A stretch of DNA of 64,000 bases from Variovorax sp. N23 (GTDB lineage Bacteria; Pseudomonadota; Gammaproteobacteria; Burkholderiales; Burkholderiaceae_C): contig NZ_JAOOPY010000007.1 in assembly GCF_025486315.1 (NCBI RefSeq), positions 62,001 through 126,000 on the forward strand, in the 5' to 3' direction. The notes beneath the pieces are model-generated. The model saw only the letters and a program-made list of their open reading frames with translations. It made no database searches and had not been told where the DNA came from. Of this stretch, positions 60,773-64,000 are shown piece after piece (within the stretch, counting starts at the first letter, position 1; each line of letters begins with the position of its first letter). The position numbers were made by a program, and so were the translations under genes.

Positions 60773-62457
60773 GCAGCGGTTCCTGCGAAATTCTTGTGGG
60801 GGGTGGTGGTGGTCTGCGTGACCAGTCCGGCCTTCAGGTCCCGTGCCACCAGCACGGGGTCGCGCTCTGCCGGGTCGCCCAGGCCCGCGCCGCCGGGCGT
60901 CTCGACCACGAGCACGTCGCCGGCCGGAATGACCTGCCGGCCCTTGCCGCGCAGCACGGTGCCCGCATGCTTGAGCCGCGCGGCACCCGGCGCGCCGTCG
61001 CCGCCGCCGAGCGCGCCGCGCGCGGGAAAGCGGATACGGTCCCAGGTGGCCGAGAGCACCATCGGGTCGCCGTCGGCGTTCTCGATCTCGATGACCTGCC
61101 CGAGGCCACCGCGCGACGCACCGACGCCGCCCGAGTCGGCGCGGTACTCCTTGCGGCGAAACAGCAGCGGCGCCTGGGTCTCGAGGATTTCGAGCGACAC
61201 GTTGCGCACACCGCTCGGATAGGCCGTGGCCGACAGCCCGTCCTTGCCCGGCCGCGCGCCGGTGCCACCGGTGGAAAAGCTCACGATGTTGAAACGCCGC
61301 GCGCGCCGCAGCGCATCGTTCGGGCCGCCCTCGATCGGCTGCCCGCCGAAGAGGCGGATGTTCCACAGCGACGACGCGCCTTCGGCCGGCACGCGCTCGG
61401 GCCGCGCCTGGCGCAGCGCGCCAAACACCAGGTCGGGAAGCATCTGGCCGATGGCTGCGCGCGCCGCGACGGCGGCCGGCGGTAGCGCGTTGACGATGGA
61501 GCCTTCGGGCGCGACCACGCGAATAGGCGCGAGCGAGCCCGAGTTGTTCGGCACGTCCGCGCCCACCAGGCAGCGGATGCCGAAGGAGGTGTAGGCGTCG
61601 GTGTAGGCCTTGGGCACGTTGATGCCACGCGCAATGCTGGCCGACGTGCCCGCGAAGTCGACCAGGATGCCGTCGTCCGACACGGTGACTGCCGCATGCA
61701 GTTCCAGCGGCGTGTCGTAGCCGTCCACTGTCATGTGGTTGCGCCAGGTGCCCTTGGGCCATTCGCGCAATGCCTCGCGCATGGCCAGCCGCGAGCGCTC
61801 GATGATGTAGTCGCCCTGCGCCTGCAGGTCGGCCAGCTTGAACTCGCGCAGCAGGCGCTGCAACCGCACGGCGCCCACGGCGTTGCAGGCCACCAGCGCA
61901 TGGAAGTCGCCTTCGACCTGGCCGGGCTCGCGCACGTTGGCGCGCACGATGTCGAGCACGGCTTCTTCGATCACGCCCTGGCTCACGAAGCGCAGTGGCG
62001 GTAGGAACAGGCCCTCGTGGAAGATCTCCAGCGCATCGGGCCCGGCGTTGACACCGCCGATGTCGACCACGTGCACGGTGGACGCGAAGAGCGCTACGGG
62101 CCTGCCGTCGTGGAACACAGGTGTGACCATGACCACGTCGAACAGGTGGCCCGTTCCTTTCCACGGATCGTTGGTGACGAACACGTCGCCGTCGCGCATG
62201 GTCTCGATGGGAAAGGCGCGCAGGAAGTGCAGCACCGAATCGGCCATCGAGTTGACATGGCCCGGCGTGCCGGTGACCGCCTGCGCGACCATGCGCCCGT
62301 CGGGCAGGAACACACCGGCCGACAGATCGCCGGCCTCGCGCGTCGGCGTGCCGAAGGCGGTGCGGATGAGTGCCTGCGCCTGTTCTTCGACCACGGCGAG
62401 CAGGCGGCTCCAGACCAGTTGCTGGCGCAGGGCCTGGCGGCCGGCGGAAGCCGTCAT
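60769..62457 (-). CDS. hyuB: Hydantoinase B / oxoprolinase subunit (tandem copy 1)
   Basis: A 562-residue HyuB-type subunit with AVVEEQAQALIRTAFGTPTREAGDL, FVTNDPWKGTGHLFDVVM, ASIARGINVPKAYTDAYTSF and VETPGGAGLGDPAERDP. It starts by ATGA overlap with the hyuA stop and ends overlapping the second copy. In the usual operon one hyuB follows hyuA; here there are two. Its closer coupling to hyuA makes it the likely primary partner. Confidence 0.9.
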   Translation of the reverse strand: MTASAGRQALRQQLVWSRLLAVVEEQAQALIRTAFGTPTREAGDLSAGVFLPDGRMVAQAVTGTPGHVNSMADSVLHFLRAFPIETMRDGDVFVTNDPWKGTGHLFDVVMVTPVFHDGRPVALFASTVHVVDIGGVNAGPDALEIFHEGLFLPPLRFVSQGVIEEAVLDIVRANVREPGQVEGDFHALVACNAVGAVRLQRLLREFKLADLQAQGDYIIERSRLAMREALREWPKGTWRNHMTVDGYDTPLELHAAVTVSDDGILVDFAGTSASIARGINVPKAYTDAYTSFGIRCLVGADVPNNSGSLAPIRVVAPEGSIVNALPPAAVAARAAIGQMLPDLVFGALRQARPERVPAEGASSLWNIRLFGGQPIEGGPNDALRRARRFNIVSFSTGGTGARPGKDGLSATAYPSGVRNVSLEILETQAPLLFRRKEYRADSGGVGASRGGLGQVIEIENADGDPMVLSATWDRIRFPARGALGGGDGAPGAARLKHAGTVLRGKGRQVIPAGDVLVVETPGGAGLGDPAERDPVLVARDLKAGLVTQTTTTPHKNFAGTAA

Positions 62458-64000
62458 GCGGCCTCCGCTTCGACGAGCTCGGCCCGGTCTTGCGGAGCCA
62501 CGGTGGTGTCGTTCAGGACCAGCGCACCGAGGCGGCTGGCACGCGCCTCGAAGCCCGCGATCACGTGCGTGGTTGTCTCGTCTTCCACGACCAGCGCCGG
62601 GCCTTCGATCCATCGGCCGGCACCGAGTGCGGTGCGTTCATAGATCGGCACCTCGGTCCACTGGCCCGCGTCTGCGTCGTACAGGCGGCGCGTGCCCGAC
62701 GGCGCTGCGCGGCCGGTGTCGGCCACCACCTCGTCGGGCTCAGGCGCGGCGCGGCCGCCGGCCTCCACCGCGACCGACCAGCTTACCGCCTCGGCCGCGA
62801 TATGCGGCAGGCTGCGGCCGTAGAGCGCGGCATAGCGTTCCTCGAAGCGCTGGTGCAACGCCTTGCTCGCGGCCGCGTCGAACTGGCCTTCGGGCAGCTC
62901 GACCGGAATCTCGTGGCCCTGGCCCGCGTAGCGCATGAAGGCCTGCCGATGGCGCACCAGCGCGGCACCGGGCGCGGCGCGCAGCACCACGTCGTCGGCG
63001 GTGGCGGTGAGCTCGCCGAGCAGCTTATCGACAGCCGCGTGGTCGATGCGGTCCAGCCGCTGCGCGAGGCTGCGCACCGTCTGATACGCCACCGGCGCCC
63101 ACAGAAAGCCGAGCGCAGAACCGACACCGGCCGAGTTGGGAATCACCAGCCGTGCCACGCCCAGCTTGCGCGCGAGCAGCGCGGCATGCAGCGGCGCCGC
63201 ACCGCCGAAGGCGATGAGCGTGCTTTCTTCGGCCACCTTGCCGAGTTCGGACGCATGCACGCGCGCGGCGTTGGCCATGTTCTCGGTGACGACCTCGATC
63301 ACGGCTTGCGCGGCGGACTCGACGTCGAGGCCGGTCTGCGCGGCAAGGCCCTGCAGCAGCGCGTCGCGCGCACGCTGCGGGTCGAGCCGCACCTTGCCGA
63401 CGGCGAAGCGCGCCGGGTCGATTGTGCCTAGCGCGGCGTGCGCGTCGGTCACGGTGGGCAGCTCGCCGCCCAGGCCGTAGGCGGCCGGGCCGGGCGAGGA
63501 GCCCGCGCTGTCGGGCCCGACCTGCACCACGCCCAGGTGGTTCACGCGCGCGATCGAACCACCGCCTGCGCCGATCTCCACCATCTCGATGACCGGGATG
63601 CGAATGGGCAGGCCCGAGCCCTTCAGGTGCCGGTGCACCCGGCCGAACTCGAAGCTGCGGCTGATCTGCGGTTGGTAGTCGTCGATGAAGCAGATCTTGG
63701 CCGTGGTGCCGCCCATGTCAAAAGAGAGCGCGCGCGTAGCGCCGATCTGCTCGGCCACCTGGCGCGCCAGGACCGCACCGCCGGCCGGACCGGACTCGAC
63801 CAGTCGCACCGGTTCGTCGATGCCGGCCTGCAGCGTGGTGATGGCTCCGCCCGAGGTCATGAGGAAAGGTTCGGCGCGCAGGCCGAGCGCGCTGGCGCCT
63901 TCCTGCAGGCGGCGCAGGTAGCCCGCCACCTGCGGCTGCACATAGGCGTTGGCGCTGATGGTCGACAGGCGTTCGTACTCGCGGATCTCGGGGCACACGT
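62454..64000 (-). CDS. hyuA: Hydantoinase A / oxoprolinase subunit, 5' end cut by window edge
   Basis: About 515 codons of a HyuA-type subunit, open to the right edge. The visible part begins with VCPEIREYERLSTISANAYVQP, an internal segment of the family. It continues with SGGAITTLQAGIDEPVRLVESGPAGG, LSFDMGGTTAKICFID (the actin-fold ATP site) and GAGGGSIARV. With a normal family length near 690 residues, roughly 175 N-terminal residues lie beyond the window. It supplies ATP-dependent activation for the HyuB subunits that follow. The natural substrate could be a hydantoin, 5-oxoproline or a cyclic sulfur amino-acid derivative. Confidence 0.9.
   Translation of the reverse strand, partial: VCPEIREYERLSTISANAYVQPQVAGYLRRLQEGASALGLRAEPFLMTSGGAITTLQAGIDEPVRLVESGPAGGAVLARQVAEQIGATRALSFDMGGTTAKICFIDDYQPQISRSFEFGRVHRHLKGSGLPIRIPVIEMVEIGAGGGSIARVNHLGVVQVGPDSAGSSPGPAAYGLGGELPTVTDAHAALGTIDPARFAVGKVRLDPQRARDALLQGLAAQTGLDVESAAQAVIEVVTENMANAARVHASELGKVAEESTLIAFGGAAPLHAALLARKLGVARLVIPNSAGVGSALGFLWAPVAYQTVRSLAQRLDRIDHAAVDKLLGELTATADDVVLRAAPGAALVRHRQAFMRYAGQGHEIPVELPEGQFDAAASKALHQRFEERYAALYGRSLPHIAAEAVSWSVAVEAGGRAAPEPDEVVADTGRAAPSGTRRLYDADAGQWTEVPIYERTALGAGRWIEGPALVVEDETTTHVIAGFEARASRLGALVLNDTTVAPQDRAELVEAEAA

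Noticed and set aside
57212..61222. A 1336-codon plus-strand open frame
   Set aside because: It runs antisense across the hyuB and binding-protein genes, has Arg/His/Gln/Val-rich low-sense translation and no domain. It is a by-product of high G/C codon use.

Overview
The window reads as chromosome from a high-GC betaproteobacterium, most likely a Burkholderiales/Comamonadaceae organism of the Variovorax type. This is inferred from strong G/C at third codon positions, orphan Bug-type (TctC-like) receptors, SfnB/SfnG/SsuD-like sulfur enzymes and dense ATGA-overlapped operons. I saw no rRNA, tRNA, CRISPR array or intact insertion sequence.

Region 1 (1 to about 7.06 kb) is accessory DNA of lower G/C. 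It holds a decayed IS30-family transposase, a ParB-like protein, a Lon-like AAA+ ATPase, a small overlapping ORF and a calcineurin-like phosphoesterase on the minus strand. A divergent XRE regulator follows on the plus strand, then a second, decayed AAA+ gene ending in TGATG overlap with a second phosphoesterase. The AAA+ plus phosphoesterase pair therefore occurs twice, back to back, around a parB/xre control region.

Region 2 (7.1 to about 57.3 kb) is almost entirely organosulfur scavenging and related uptake. Plus-strand genes are a Bug receptor, an SsuD-like monooxygenase and an FMO-like flavoprotein, followed (after a minus-strand Bug receptor) by a cupin dioxygenase fused to four rhodanese domains and coupled to an oligopeptide-type ABC permease and double ATPase that lacks its own binding protein. 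A minus-strand operon (27.3 to 18.3 kb) has two peptide-type binding proteins, an amidase, a DszB-like sulfinate desulfinase, an NmrA-type protein, a DszC/SfnB-like flavoprotein and a HAD phosphatase. A short plus-strand unit has an SfnG-like monooxygenase and an aldo/keto reductase. A second minus-strand operon (38.7 to 29.8 kb) has a TauD-type dioxygenase, a DszA/NtaA-like monooxygenase, an SfnB-like flavoprotein and a complete Dpp-type ABC importer. Then come DoxX, two tandem DszC-like genes flanking a DUF3088 gene, dodecin, metY, an amino-acid ABC importer whose two permeases are fused, a class-V PLP enzyme, and a minus-strand operon (55.5 to 48.9 kb) with an amidohydrolase, an Ssu-type importer with two different permeases, and another DszA/NtaA-like monooxygenase.

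Region 3 (57.4 to 64.0 kb) is a minus-strand hydantoinase/oxoprolinase operon: hyuA (cut by the window edge), two tandem hyuB paralogues and a peptide-type binding protein.

How the parts fit: importers bring in sulfonates, sulfones, sulfate esters and probably sulfur-containing amides or peptides. Amidase, amidohydrolase and oxoprolinase-type enzymes trim them. Four luciferase-like and four DszC/SfnB-like reduced-flavin-dependent enzymes, the TauD-type dioxygenase and the DszB-like desulfinase release sulfite. MetY and the rhodanese fusion handle reduced sulfur. No flavin reductase and no sulfur regulator (LysR or sigma-54 activator) is encoded in the window, so both must act from elsewhere.
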